Positions 30,142 to 39,122 of a stretch of DNA of 64,000 nt are shown here, one piece after another. The notes beneath the pieces are model-generated. The model was not told the origin of the DNA and ran no database searches. It was given only the letters and a program-made list of their open reading frames with translations. The DNA lies in NCBI RefSeq assembly GCF_000687835.1, contig NZ_JHYB01000003.1, forward strand, positions 1 to 64,000, given 5' to 3'. This DNA comes from Haploplasma modicum ATCC 29102 (GTDB lineage: Bacteria; Bacillota_I; Bacilli_A; Acholeplasmatales; Acholeplasmataceae). Position 1 is the stretch's first letter. Every line of letters starts with the position of its first letter. Both the position numbers and the translations under genes were made by a program.

Positions 30142-31587
30142 TTATGCTGGTAATGCCACAATACCTGTTAAGAATAATACCATTGATAATACAAACATAA
30201 ACACTGTACCAATGACCATTGGCATTGAAGTTCTCTTAATAATATCCATTGGACTTTCTTTTGTAGTACCTGCAACAATCATAACAACTGCACTCACTGG
30301 TGATACAGCTCTTAACAAGTTTCCTGCAAGTCCCATTGGAATTGTTACTGCAAGTGGAGAGATTTTAGCTGCCACTGCAAGTGGAATCATAAGTGGAGCC
30401 ATTGCATAGAATAACGCTAGACCACTACCACTAATAATTACAATGATTGCACTAAATATTACTAAGATTAATGGTAATACAAATCCTGGGAAATTAGCAT
30501 TTTGCATTGTTGTTTGTAGATGATCAATAATACCTATTGCTTTTAATCCATCAACAAATACACCTGCTGCAACTAATAATACTACGATACCAATTGCTCC
30601 ACCCATTCCTTTAAAGAACGACTCTGTATCAGATAAAGTAGTTCTTAAATTTGCTTCCCTTGATCTTTTTGAGATTAATTCTGAAATAATAGCAATTATA
30701 AAACTAATAATTGTTGCTATTTCAACTGATAACTGAATTTGACTTGCTGAATTTTTAACAAAGAAATTAATTCCATAAGTTAAAAGTAATAAAATAATTG
30801 GCATTAAAGGTAGTAATGTATAAACAGTTTTATAAAGTGCTCCACCTTCTATTTTAACTTCTGCTAATTCTATCTCTTCTTGTTCTACAACTACAGTTCC
30901 TAATCTTTCAGCTTTTTTATCTAAATGTTTTTGCCAGAAATAATGTGAGAATGCCATTACAAATAATGTAGGTACTGAAACTAATGCATGATATTTAAAC
31001 ACATAATCTCCAGGAGTAAAGTCTACACCCATCCATTCTTGTAATAATCCAGCTATAACAATATTATCCCCACCAAGAGGTGTTGGCATAACTGTCGCAG
31101 TTGTAGCAATAACTGCAGCTGCAGTTAATTTGGACATTCCAGATTTTCTTAAAACTGGATATAATGTTGCAAGTAAAATTACAGCTAAATTTGATGCACT
31201 TGGAATAACTAAAGATAATAGGTTACCAATTAAGAATACGATTGGTACTAATACATAAACTGACTTAATATTTTTAAGTGGCTTAGTAAGTGTATTAACC
31301 GTTACATCGTTTGCACCAATATGACTCATGTAGGCAGTATATCCACCTAACATTAAGATAATCAATCCTGCTGCTGGCAACTGACGTTTAAATTGGTCAA
31401 CAATCATTTTGAATGGATAAAATAGACTGTTTGCTCCTTCAAATGGGACTTTCTTCATTATAAGTGCTGCAACACCTAAAAGCATCCCTACTACAAATAA
31501 AGTTATTTTAATATCTAACTTTTTAATCAACATGTAAACAACTACGCCAATTCCTATTGCCGCAAGTAAGTACATTAATACTGTCAT
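30142..31587 (-). CDS. DcuC-family membrane transporter (nucleoside operon)
   Basis: This 481-residue protein has about 12 hydrophobic helices with an internal cytoplasmic loop at roughly 215-250, the plan of the DcuC/IT-superfamily anaerobic C4-dicarboxylate carriers. Motifs such as IPSASNLAVILLATLYP and TPLGGDNIVIAG in the first half and SGSGLALFYAMAPLM in the second mark the two re-entrant loops. It follows the nucleoside hydrolase by 26 bases and shares its operon, so by context it could import nucleosides or export an organic acid. The dicarboxylate role known for DcuC is not supported by the neighbours. Confidence 0.75.
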   Translation of the reverse strand: MTVLMYLLAAIGIGVVVYMLIKKLDIKITLFVVGMLLGVAALIMKKVPFEGANSLFYPFKMIVDQFKRQLPAAGLIILMLGGYTAYMSHIGANDVTVNTLTKPLKNIKSVYVLVPIVFLIGNLLSLVIPSASNLAVILLATLYPVLRKSGMSKLTAAAVIATTATVMPTPLGGDNIVIAGLLQEWMGVDFTPGDYVFKYHALVSVPTLFVMAFSHYFWQKHLDKKAERLGTVVVEQEEIELAEVKIEGGALYKTVYTLLPLMPIILLLLTYGINFFVKNSASQIQLSVEIATIISFIIAIISELISKRSREANLRTTLSDTESFFKGMGGAIGIVVLLVAAGVFVDGLKAIGIIDHLQTTMQNANFPGFVLPLILVIFSAIIVIISGSGLALFYAMAPLMIPLAVAAKISPLAVTIPMGLAGNLLRAVSPVSAVVMIVAGTTKESPMDIIKRTSMPMVIGTVFMFVLSMVLFLTGIVALPA

Positions 31588-31613
31588 TTTCTAACTCCTT
31601 TTTCCTCTTTTTT

Positions 31614-32534
31614 TTAGTCGCATTTTTTAAGTGCGTTTAATAACCAATTTTTAAACATCTCTTCATTAATATCAGTTAGAACTTTTACATTAGGTTCTTT
31701 TTTTAAGTAGTTTTGTAAATCAACCACTGTTGTTCCCCTTGTTAATTTACCATTAAGTTCTACTTCTACATACGTTTCTTTAACTTCATACATTTCTGGT
31801 TCTAATAGATAAGCTATTGCTGTACTATCATACATTTTTAAGCCGTTTTGTAAACCACGACCACGATATTTTTGTAGTAAAGAATAAATCATTTCACCTG
31901 TTTTACCCATATCTTTAATTAAGACACTGTCATGAGGATAAACTAACGCCTTCCAACCAACATCAAGTCCAGCCATTACGATCTTTAGACCACTTGAAAA
32001 TACGATTTGTGCTGCTTCTGGATCTGTTGCAATATTAAATTCGCTCATAACACCACGATTTCCTCTTCCCGCTGAACCACCCATTAAAACAATTTCTTCA
32101 ATTTTATTTTTAACTTCAGGATATGTCTTAAGTAGTAAAGCAATATTTGTTAATGGGCCAATTGGAACAATTGTTATTTTCTCTTTACTTTCCATAATTG
32201 TCTTTCTCATAGCTTCTACTGCATGTTCTTTTAAAAGATTACTTTTATTTGGTGATGGAAAATCATATCCATCCATACCTGATTCACCATGAACGTTACT
32301 TGCATCAACTAATTTTTCAATTAATGGTTCACTTGCACCCATAGCAACTGGAATATCGACATTCCAAAATGTCAATAGTTTCAACAAGTTATTAGTAACT
32401 TTATCTAGACTAACATTACCTACTACAGTTGTAAAAAGTCTAACATCTAACTCTTTGGCCTTTAGTGCTATTGCTATAGCAATTGCATCATCAATTCCTG
32501 GATCAGTATCAATGATTATTGGTCTTTTTTTCAT
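31614..32534 (-). CDS. Nucleoside hydrolase (IUNH family, Rih-like)
   Basis: The enzyme cleaves ribonucleosides to base and ribose. The 306-residue protein has the Ca2+-binding N-terminus DTDPGIDDAIAI (DxDxxxDD), IGPLTNIALLL and LMGGSAGRGN with FNIATDPEAAQ, which are hallmarks of the family. Substrate choice (pyrimidine or purine) cannot be decided. It overlaps rbsK by 26 bases, so ribose released here is available to the ribokinase-like enzyme made from the same mRNA. Confidence 0.9.
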   Translation of the reverse strand: MKKRPIIIDTDPGIDDAIAIAIALKAKELDVRLFTTVVGNVSLDKVTNNLLKLLTFWNVDIPVAMGASEPLIEKLVDASNVHGESGMDGYDFPSPNKSNLLKEHAVEAMRKTIMESKEKITIVPIGPLTNIALLLKTYPEVKNKIEEIVLMGGSAGRGNRGVMSEFNIATDPEAAQIVFSSGLKIVMAGLDVGWKALVYPHDSVLIKDMGKTGEMIYSLLQKYRGRGLQNGLKMYDSTAIAYLLEPEMYEVKETYVEVELNGKLTRGTTVVDLQNYLKKEPNVKVLTDINEEMFKNWLLNALKKCD

Positions 32535-33453
32535 CTTTCTTCCCTCTTTCTCTCATAAATTTTTCTACCTCACTAAAATTAGGCATAGATTGCTGTGCCC
32601 CTTCTTTTAAACATACTAGTGCTGAGGTCGCATTAGCAAGTTCTAAACTATCTTTTTGATTAATGCCTTTTGATAATCCATATGCAAAAGCTCCAATAAA
32701 TGAATCACCTGCACCTGTTGTATCAACAGGATTAATTTTATAGGCATTTGTTTTAAATATTTCACTTCCTAAATATACACTACCTTTTGAACCTAAGGTT
32801 ACAATTAAATGTTTGAGTCCCTTTGTTTTAAAATATTCAAATACTTTTAAAACATCATCATAGTCATTTGGGTAAATATTAGTCAGTACTAGTGATTCAG
32901 ATTGATTAATAACTAAATAATCTATGTTTTTATAAACATCATCACTGATAATTTTTGCAGGAGCTGGATTTAAAATTGTTATCATGCCAATATTTTTAGC
33001 AATTTCTAAACCTTCATAGACCGCACTTTCATTAACTTCAAATTGAGATATAAAAATATCATTTTCTTTAGCTTTTTTTAATCCTTCAATTAAATCTTTT
33101 TTAGTTATGAGTTCATTACTTCCAGAATCTAAAATTATTCTATTGTCACCATCATGCTTAATAATCATTGCAACGCCAGTTGAAGAATCTTTTCTTACAA
33201 TATTACTTATATCAACTTTATTATCTATTGCTTCTTTTAAAGCTAGTTGAGCAAATTGATCATTTCCAACTGCACCGATTAAACTAACATTTGCCCCTAA
33301 TTTCTTAGCAGCCACTGCTTGATTAGCTCCCTTTCCACCAGAATTAATTAAAAAATCTTTACCAGCAACAGTTTCTCCTTGATTTGGAAAAATTGGTGCA
33401 TTTATGACTAAATCAATATTAATACTTCCTAACACATATATATTATTTTTCAT
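32509..33453 (-). CDS. rbsK: Ribokinase, PfkB family
   Basis: This PfkB-family kinase phosphorylates ribose to ribose 5-phosphate. It has 314 residues. The first signature GGKGANQAVAAKKLGA is near residues 39-54 and the second, with catalytic Asp, is DTTGAGDSFIGAFAYG near 245-260. Both fit RbsK better than adenosine kinase or fructokinase. It overlaps the preceding GNAT gene by 11 bases and the nucleoside hydrolase by 26, which supports ribose salvage from nucleosides. Confidence 0.9.
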   Translation of the reverse strand: MKNNIYVLGSINIDLVINAPIFPNQGETVAGKDFLINSGGKGANQAVAAKKLGANVSLIGAVGNDQFAQLALKEAIDNKVDISNIVRKDSSTGVAMIIKHDGDNRIILDSGSNELITKKDLIEGLKKAKENDIFISQFEVNESAVYEGLEIAKNIGMITILNPAPAKIISDDVYKNIDYLVINQSESLVLTNIYPNDYDDVLKVFEYFKTKGLKHLIVTLGSKGSVYLGSEIFKTNAYKINPVDTTGAGDSFIGAFAYGLSKGINQKDSLELANATSALVCLKEGAQQSMPNFSEVEKFMRERGKKDEKKTNNH

Positions 33454-33862
33454 AAAACTTAATCATCCCACTTCCCATTTCATCATTAGGTCTTTTCTTA
33501 AAACCAAACTTTTCATAAAAACCTTCACTATTTAAACTTGCCATTAAACCAATATATGCATGATTTGCTGCATTTAAGCTAATATATTTTAATAACTCTT
33601 CCATTATTATTTTCCCTGCACCATTACTTTTGTATTCAGGAATTACGATTACATCCTTAATAAAAAAAGTTGTTATGTTATCACCAACTAGACGTCCTAC
33701 AGCAATAGGCTTTTTACCTACATATAGTGCAACAACAAATAAAGAGTTATTTAGGCTCTCTTCATGTTCTTCTTTAGTATATTTAATAAAGTTAGTTGTA
33801 TTTCTTACTTCAATAAAATCTAAAACGTTAACTTCTTTTTGTTTTTTGATTATATAAGACAT
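33443..33862 (-). CDS. GNAT-family N-acetyltransferase
   Basis: A 139-residue acetyl-CoA-dependent acyltransferase. The acetyl-CoA motif A is visible as IVIPEYKSNGAGKIIMEELL, and the C-terminal GFYEKFGFKKRP with GSGMIKFYEK is typical of YjdJ/ElaA-like GNAT proteins. It is first in the nucleoside/ribose operon and overlaps rbsK, but its substrate and reason for being there are unknown. RBS AGAGGTGA precedes the ATG at 33862. Confidence 0.82.
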   Translation of the reverse strand: MSYIIKKQKEVNVLDFIEVRNTTNFIKYTKEEHEESLNNSLFVVALYVGKKPIAVGRLVGDNITTFFIKDVIVIPEYKSNGAGKIIMEELLKYISLNAANHAYIGLMASLNSEGFYEKFGFKKRPNDEMGSGMIKFYEK

Positions 33863-33875
33863 TTTATCACCTCTT

Positions 33876-33891
33876 GGTAAAACGTTTTACC
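33876..33891. promoter_or_regulatory. LacI-type operator of the nucleoside/ribose operon
   Basis: GGTAAAACGTTTTACC is a perfect 16-bp palindrome centred on CG, the hallmark of LacI/GalR-family sites. It lies between the -10 box and the RBS of the operon, with the LacI-family gene just upstream. Confidence 0.8.
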
Positions 33892-33904
33892 TAATTACAG
33901 AAAT

Positions 33905-33934
33905 ATAATATCATAAACTTGTAAGCGTTGTCAA
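33905..33934 (-). promoter_or_regulatory. Promoter with cre-like site for the nucleoside/ribose operon
   Basis: On the minus strand TTGACA (33934-33929) and TATTAT (33910-33905) are 18 bases apart. TGACAACGCTTACA, overlapping the -35, fits the CcpA cre consensus with one mismatch, suggesting catabolite repression. Confidence 0.6.
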
Positions 33935-33942
33935 TACTTTTT

Positions 33943-34950
33943 TTATTTTTCTTTTATACTTTTCCTAATAATTAATTCTGGTTCTAGAATAATTTTTTCT
34001 ATGTGTGTTTTTTCTCTTATATTTTTATATAGCAATTCTACCCCAATACGACCAAGATGTGATTGATCTTGTCTAACCGTAGATAGCGATGTTAAACTCA
34101 TGCTTGAATAAATTAAATCATCATAGCCAATAACACTAATATCATCAGGAACCATAATTCCCAATTCATTTAATTTCTTTAATGCTCCATATGCCATAAC
34201 ATCATTAGCAATAACTAGAGAATCAATATCCTTCTTAACTAATTCTTCAACCAATTCATAACCACTATCAAATCGATAATTTCCATATACAAACAAATTA
34301 GTTGGAAAATTATTTCTTTTCATAACATCTAGATAACCCATCAATCTTTTTTCTCCATTAAGACTGTGTTCAGGTGCAGCGATATAGCCGATATTCTTAA
34401 ATCCTTTATCTACTAAAAATTCAGTTGCTAACATTTGTCCCTTATGGTTGTCAAATATAACTTGATTACAGTTTATTGTATCAAATGTTCTATCCAATAA
34501 TACAAATGGCTTATTTAATTCTGCTAATAATTCCTTTAATTCCTTTTCATGACTATAGGCTTCATTTGAAAAAACAATTAAAAAAGCATCAACACCACGC
34601 ATATTTAAAAGTCTTAGTCCACTAATATCCTTTTCATATGAATCATTAGTATTTAAAAGAATTAAAGACTGACCTCTTTTATCAACTTCTTCTTCAATAA
34701 CTTTTGCCAAACTAGCAAAAAATGGATTTTCAATATCAGGTATTATCAAACCAATCATATTTGTTTTATTACTTACTAAACCTCTAGCATTTAAATTTGG
34801 TGTATAACCGTACTGTTTAGCTAATTTGTAAATCAATTCTTTTTTTTCTTCTGATATTCTAGAAGGTTTCTTATTTAACACTAACGAAACTGTCGTCGGT
34901 GATACTTCAGCCATTCTAGCAATATCTTTAATTGTTATCTTTTTCATCAA
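33943..34950 (-). CDS. LacI-family transcriptional regulator
   Basis: The 335-residue regulator has an N-terminal helix-turn-helix and hinge (ITIKDIARMAEVSPTTVSLV near residues 4-23, then ISEEKKELI) and a periplasmic-binding-protein-like sensor domain (MIGLIIPDIENPFFASLAK, then DDISVIGYDDL). It sits directly upstream of the nucleoside/ribose operon, and a perfect CG-centred palindrome lies in that operon's leader, so it is probably its repressor. The effector is likely ribose or a nucleoside, by context only. Confidence 0.9.
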   Translation of the reverse strand: MMKKITIKDIARMAEVSPTTVSLVLNKKPSRISEEKKELIYKLAKQYGYTPNLNARGLVSNKTNMIGLIIPDIENPFFASLAKVIEEEVDKRGQSLILLNTNDSYEKDISGLRLLNMRGVDAFLIVFSNEAYSHEKELKELLAELNKPFVLLDRTFDTINCNQVIFDNHKGQMLATEFLVDKGFKNIGYIAAPEHSLNGEKRLMGYLDVMKRNNFPTNLFVYGNYRFDSGYELVEELVKKDIDSLVIANDVMAYGALKKLNELGIMVPDDISVIGYDDLIYSSMSLTSLSTVRQDQSHLGRIGVELLYKNIREKTHIEKIILEPELIIRKSIKEK

Positions 34951-35110
34951 ATCAACTCACTTCTACATTTATGATAACATATTTATTAAATAGTTCTACT
35001 AAATAAAAAAATAAGAAACTATTTATTTATGGCTGTTAGAAAATAAGCTAACTTTATAAAATAAAGAGTTTCTTATTGGATAATTTTAAAATTTATTATA
35101 TAAAATGAAG
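34951..35110. other. Intergenic region between the lacI gene and the gene remnant
   Basis: Apart from the hairpin at 35010-35077, I see nothing recognisable. Confidence 0.4.
35010..35077 (-). terminator. Terminator-like hairpin after the gene remnant
   Basis: AATAAGAAACT at 35010-35020 pairs with AGTTTCTTATT at 35067-35077, with a T-rich tail on the minus strand. The loop is long (46 bases). Confidence 0.5.
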
Positions 35111-35276
35111 TTAATAATTCTTATTAGACATATATAGCCATTTATGCAACCATTCTAAGTTTTCACTTGATATATCTTTGATATGAAAGTAATTAGTAAA
35201 GAAATTTATGATATGCCTACCAGGTTTAAATGAGCCTTTATCTCCTGCCAACATTAAAAGATAATAAAAAGTTAAT
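35111..35276 (-). pseudogene. C-terminal remnant of an unidentified gene
   Basis: A minus-strand frame opens after a TGA near 35276 and reads TFYYLLMLAGDKGSFKPGRH, then IINFFTNYFHIKDIS and LEWLHKWLYMSNKNY before TAA at 35113. It has no start of its own; the text looks like the C-terminus of a real protein. Its LLMLAG...FKP pattern recalls helix-hairpin-helix or glycosylase-like proteins, but I do not assign it. A hairpin follows downstream. Confidence 0.45.
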
Positions 35277-35320
35277 CAAATGCCTTAACCATTTATTTTT
35301 TTATCACACATTTTCGGTTT

Positions 35321-36211
35321 TTAGTCTTTAACTTTAATTAAATATACTAAGGAAATTTTAAAAAACAAATGAATAATTACGATGATTTTTGTTAGTACAG
35401 ATAATACTTTAATGTATTTAAATAAATAATCATAATTAAAAATATGAGTTTGATATACATTAATTAACAAAGTATTTATTGCTAGTAACATCAATACTAA
35501 CAAGACACTATATTTGAATACATCATTTAAGATTTTAAATAGCGGCTTTATGTTTAATTTCTTTCTTAGATATCCTGGTATTTCTATAATTAAAAGTATT
35601 ATTAGTAAAATAATATTAATTATAATTTGATTAATAGTTATATTTTTAAAGACTAAATATTGATATTTAAATGTTATAAGTAAAATTAATAAAGGAATAG
35701 CTAATATCAAAATAACAATAACATTCTTATAATAATATGGTTTTTTATAAATTTGATCATCCATATAATTACTAAACTTATTTTTTTCTTTATTGTTTGT
35801 TAATAGTAAATACGTAATACTTATAAAAAACAACATTAAAGATATTACTAATAATATGATACCCGCTTGCTCATAGCTTGCACCAATTAAACTCGAAACT
35901 AAAACTAACACTACTGTAAATAAGATTGATGATATAGCTATTATTGTTGATTGTCTAACTTTAGCTAAGAGATTATAGTCTATTTTAACTTCATTTTCTA
36001 TACCTATTAGTTCTTCACTTTCTAATAGATCTAAGACACTAATATTTAGTGCTTTTGCTAAACTATTTATTATAGTTATATCCGGATAACTAATACCTGT
36101 CTCCCACTTACTAATTTGTTTATCGCTAACATTTATTTTGTTAGCTAAATCCCTTTGTGTCATATTAAGTTTTTTTCTGTTATCACTTATAATATTTTTT
36201 AAATTGTTCAT
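35321..36211 (-). CDS. XRE-family regulator fused to a membrane domain
   Basis: Residues 1-60 form a helix-turn-helix of the XRE type (MTQRDLANKINVSDKQISKW). From about residue 90 to the end there are six or seven hydrophobic helices, rich in Ile and Leu, so the DNA-binding domain is tethered to the membrane. No enzymatic motif is seen. Such fusions are known in Firmicutes but their signals are largely undefined. The start at 36211 has GGGGGGA upstream. A 23-bp tandem repeat in its leader suggests autoregulation. The total is 296 residues. Confidence 0.82.
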   Translation of the reverse strand: MNNLKNIISDNRKKLNMTQRDLANKINVSDKQISKWETGISYPDITIINSLAKALNISVLDLLESEELIGIENEVKIDYNLLAKVRQSTIIAISSILFTVVLVLVSSLIGASYEQAGIILLVISLMLFFISITYLLLTNNKEKNKFSNYMDDQIYKKPYYYKNVIVILILAIPLLILLITFKYQYLVFKNITINQIIINIILLIILLIIEIPGYLRKKLNIKPLFKILNDVFKYSVLLVLMLLAINTLLINVYQTHIFNYDYLFKYIKVLSVLTKIIVIIHLFFKISLVYLIKVKD

Positions 36212-36220
36212 AAGATCCCC

Positions 36221-36266
36221 CCTACTTACATTATATATCTTATACTACTTAAATTATGTATCTTAT
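36221..36266. repeat. Two tandem 23-bp repeats in the leader of the XRE gene
   Basis: CCTACTTACATTATATATCT (start of copy 1, 36221-36243) is followed by a second copy at 36244-36266 with three differences. Each contains ATTATATA/ATTATGTA, which reads on the minus strand as a -10-like box. The arrangement is suited to a dimeric XRE regulator. Confidence 0.7.
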
Positions 36267-36391
36267 ATAAGGAATTACTCTCTATTTTGGCGAATATATT
36301 AGTATAATTAAAATTAAATAAAGTAATTAATCTTTATCAATTTATCTAAATTTATTTCCTACATTCATTATATATTATGTATTATTATTTT

Positions 36392-38641
36392 TTATTTAAA
36401 AATAGCCAAGATAAGTTTATCGCCAATATCTTCTTTTGTTCCTTCTAGCGGATAACAATGAATATGTATTGCAGGATTAAAATTAAGTTCGATAATTGCA
36501 TAGTTTGTGTCACTTGCTTGTTCCTTAATGTCCTTTATTAAAACATCAACGCCTGCAATTTTCACGTTAAGAGCATTAACTGCATCTATAACTTTATAAA
36601 AATAAGACTTATCGACATATTCGGTTACAGAAATGCTATCACCACCGGTTGAAATGTTAGAATTTTCTCTTAGATATACTAATTCATTTTCTTTCGGGAT
36701 TGATTCTATATTTAGTTTTTGAGCTTTTAAAAAGTTTATTACAATATCGTCAACTTTAATTATCTCAAGTGGACTAGTATAATTAAAGCCTCTATACGGA
36801 TGATTATTTTTTATTTCTATTAGTTCTTTAATTGTATTTTTACCGTTTCCTAGTACATTTGCCGGTTTTCTATGCAATATACCTTCTACTTTACCATCAA
36901 TTACAATAAAGCGGTACTCTAGACCTTCAATAAACTCTTCTATTAAAACTGTTTTATCATGACTAAATGCGAAATCCAATGCATCTAAATAATCCTTTTT
37001 TGTATACTTTTCTTTAAAAATCGTAATTCCTAAACCAAAGTTTGTATTATTGGGTTTTATTACTAGATTTTTAGTTAATAGTTTTGCTTCAAATAATTCT
37101 ATTCCTTCTTTTTTACATGTAATAGTATATCCGTTTGGTACTTTAATGTTATTTTGTCTTAATATTTTTTTAGTGATTGACTTGTTTTCCATAATTAAGA
37201 CACTACTATAATTATCAAGACTAGTTTTTGTTGCTTGTTTTATGTATTCGGTTTTCCCGTTTAAATCGGTAAGGGAAATGAAATTTTCCTCTCGGTCCAA
37301 TATCTCATATTTGTATCCTAACTTGATTGCCGATTGCAATAATATCTTAGTAGATAGTTCTAAACCTTCATATTCTAGTTGGAGTAGCGGATTATTTATA
37401 GCATAATTTTTATGTTTGTTTGCTACTTCTAAGTGATAGTCAACATAATTACTTTTATCAATTTCATTTTTTATAATATTATAATAAGATTTATCATTTT
37501 CCTTTAGTCTTAAAATTGCACTATCTATAATATCTTCATAGTTATATGGTAATCCTTTTATCTTTGAAGAGAAGTTTTTCAAATTATTTAAAAGTTTAAT
37601 TCCTTTTAATAATAGTTTTTCTTTTTCATAGTTTACTATATCCATATTCTTTTCAAAGTAGTTTACTAAAAAATTATTTTGATCTGATTCTTTTTGTAGG
37701 TCTATAGAATAATAAAAATCATCCAACTTCGAAAAATACATAAAAAATATATGAATCAATTTTAAATCATTTAAGGAAACCCCATTAAAATATAATGGGT
37801 TAATATCAATAAATCTAAGTTCAATGTATGAGATATTCCCTAAAGCATCTTTCTTTATTCTAACAGGACAATATATTTCACTTTCACTAATAATTATTTT
37901 ATTATCAATATAATATTTTAAACTCTTATTATATTCTTCCATATTACTATAATCTAAATATAACGACTCGGTATTTCTATATCCACACTCACTATTTCTT
38001 AGTGAGATTAACTCACAACTCAAATAATCATTTGTTTTACTTAAACTAGCTTTTTTTATACATTTATCAACATAACTTTCGTGAAAAACTGGGCTTGCAG
38101 AAAAAAGTTCTGTAAATAACCATTTTTCATTTAAAAAATATTTTGTGATTTTTAAATACAAATTATTTTTAAAATCATTAATTTCATTAAAACTAGTTTG
38201 ATTATTAAATAAATTTAAAAGATAATCATCACTAAATGAAATATTAAAATGAATCCCTGAAATTATTGTTTTTTTCTTACCATATTTATTACTTAAGTAA
38301 TTTCTATATACTCTCTTAGTTTCTTTTTCATAGTTTGCAATTTCTATTTCCTTCTCATCTTCTATGATTGGTGGATTACTTTGAGGCCATAATAGTTCAT
38401 TATCTAATGTATTTAAAACAACATGAGTAATGTTATGCAATTCATTAAAAGCTTTTTCAATTGTATCAAAAGCCGATGTTATAATTTCAATTTGGGATTC
38501 AGAAAAATCCCTTGTGATATAGGGGTTATTTTCACCAAATATTTTACTGTGTGGTAATTTTGATATTCTTCCTTTATTATCTACTCTAATATTTTCCTTT
38601 TCAATGCCAAAATTACCAGAGTATATATTTCTATTATTCAT
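36392..38641 (-). CDS. gshF: Bifunctional glutamate-cysteine ligase / glutathione synthetase GshF
   Basis: A single 749-residue protein carries both steps of glutathione synthesis. Residues 1 to about 420 are a GshA-type glutamate-cysteine ligase (NFGIEKENIRVD at the start, ISGIHFNISFSDDY, YLELRFIDINP-like SYIELRFIDINP). Residues about 475-749 are an ATP-grasp domain (NFGLGITIFKE, VLIEEFIEGLEYRFIVID, and AGVDVLIKD with IELNFNPAIHIHCYP). GshF fusions are known from streptococci, Listeria and some anaerobes; the Mollicute-like setting is unusual. It follows an arsenic operon, whose ArsC-type reductases may depend on thiols, but the link is by position only. Confidence 0.92.
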   Translation of the reverse strand: MNNRNIYSGNFGIEKENIRVDNKGRISKLPHSKIFGENNPYITRDFSESQIEIITSAFDTIEKAFNELHNITHVVLNTLDNELLWPQSNPPIIEDEKEIEIANYEKETKRVYRNYLSNKYGKKKTIISGIHFNISFSDDYLLNLFNNQTSFNEINDFKNNLYLKITKYFLNEKWLFTELFSASPVFHESYVDKCIKKASLSKTNDYLSCELISLRNSECGYRNTESLYLDYSNMEEYNKSLKYYIDNKIIISESEIYCPVRIKKDALGNISYIELRFIDINPLYFNGVSLNDLKLIHIFFMYFSKLDDFYYSIDLQKESDQNNFLVNYFEKNMDIVNYEKEKLLLKGIKLLNNLKNFSSKIKGLPYNYEDIIDSAILRLKENDKSYYNIIKNEIDKSNYVDYHLEVANKHKNYAINNPLLQLEYEGLELSTKILLQSAIKLGYKYEILDREENFISLTDLNGKTEYIKQATKTSLDNYSSVLIMENKSITKKILRQNNIKVPNGYTITCKKEGIELFEAKLLTKNLVIKPNNTNFGLGITIFKEKYTKKDYLDALDFAFSHDKTVLIEEFIEGLEYRFIVIDGKVEGILHRKPANVLGNGKNTIKELIEIKNNHPYRGFNYTSPLEIIKVDDIVINFLKAQKLNIESIPKENELVYLRENSNISTGGDSISVTEYVDKSYFYKVIDAVNALNVKIAGVDVLIKDIKEQASDTNYAIIELNFNPAIHIHCYPLEGTKEDIGDKLILAIFK

Positions 38642-38672
38642 ACTACTATTTTCTCTTTCATTTATTATTCAG

Positions 38673-38695
38673 ATGAAAATTCCTATAAAATAGGG
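38673..38695 (-). terminator. Weak terminator after arsC
   Basis: AAATCCCTAT pairs with ATAGGAATTT (one G-T pair) around a short loop on the minus strand, just past the arsC stop. The T run is poor. Confidence 0.5.
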
Positions 38696-38708
38696 ATTTA
38701 TAATTATA

Positions 38709-39122
38709 CTATATTTTTATTTCTTTATTATTTATTCGCTTTGCTAGCTCTTTAACTTTTTCTTCGATTAAATTTGCAGTTTTAATAAATTCACTATCAG
38801 AAAGACCACTTGGATCATCTAGTCCCCAATCTTCTCTATGCTTACTTGGTAGCCACGGACAATCAACATTACAACCCATTGTAATAACAATATCTAATTC
38901 TGGGAGACTATCAATTAATTTTGGCTTTTGTTCAACATTCATATCATAATCGTATAATTTTTTAATTATTCTTGCCGCATCTTGATTAATCATATCTCTC
39001 TCGTGAGTTCCAGCTGAGTATGCTAAAAATGTGTCACTAGCATAGAGTTTTGATAAAGCTTCAGCCATTTGGCTTCTACAACTATTATGAACACAAATGA
39101 ACCCCACCTTTGGTTTATTCAT
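38709..39122 (-). CDS. arsC: Arsenate reductase ArsC (low-molecular-weight phosphatase family)
   Basis: ArsC reduces arsenate to arsenite for export. The 137-residue protein has the phosphatase P-loop CVHNSCRS near residues 10-17 and further Cys residues in TMGCNVDCPW near 81-90, the redox relay of the thioredoxin-linked family; here the pair is spaced C-x3-C rather than the C-x6-C of the Staphylococcus enzyme. The C-terminal DWGLDDPSG segment supports ArsC over a tyrosine phosphatase. It overlaps the acr3 gene by eight bases. Confidence 0.9.
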   Translation of the reverse strand: MNKPKVGFICVHNSCRSQMAEALSKLYASDTFLAYSAGTHERDMINQDAARIIKKLYDYDMNVEQKPKLIDSLPELDIVITMGCNVDCPWLPSKHREDWGLDDPSGLSDSEFIKTANLIEEKVKELAKRINNKEIKI

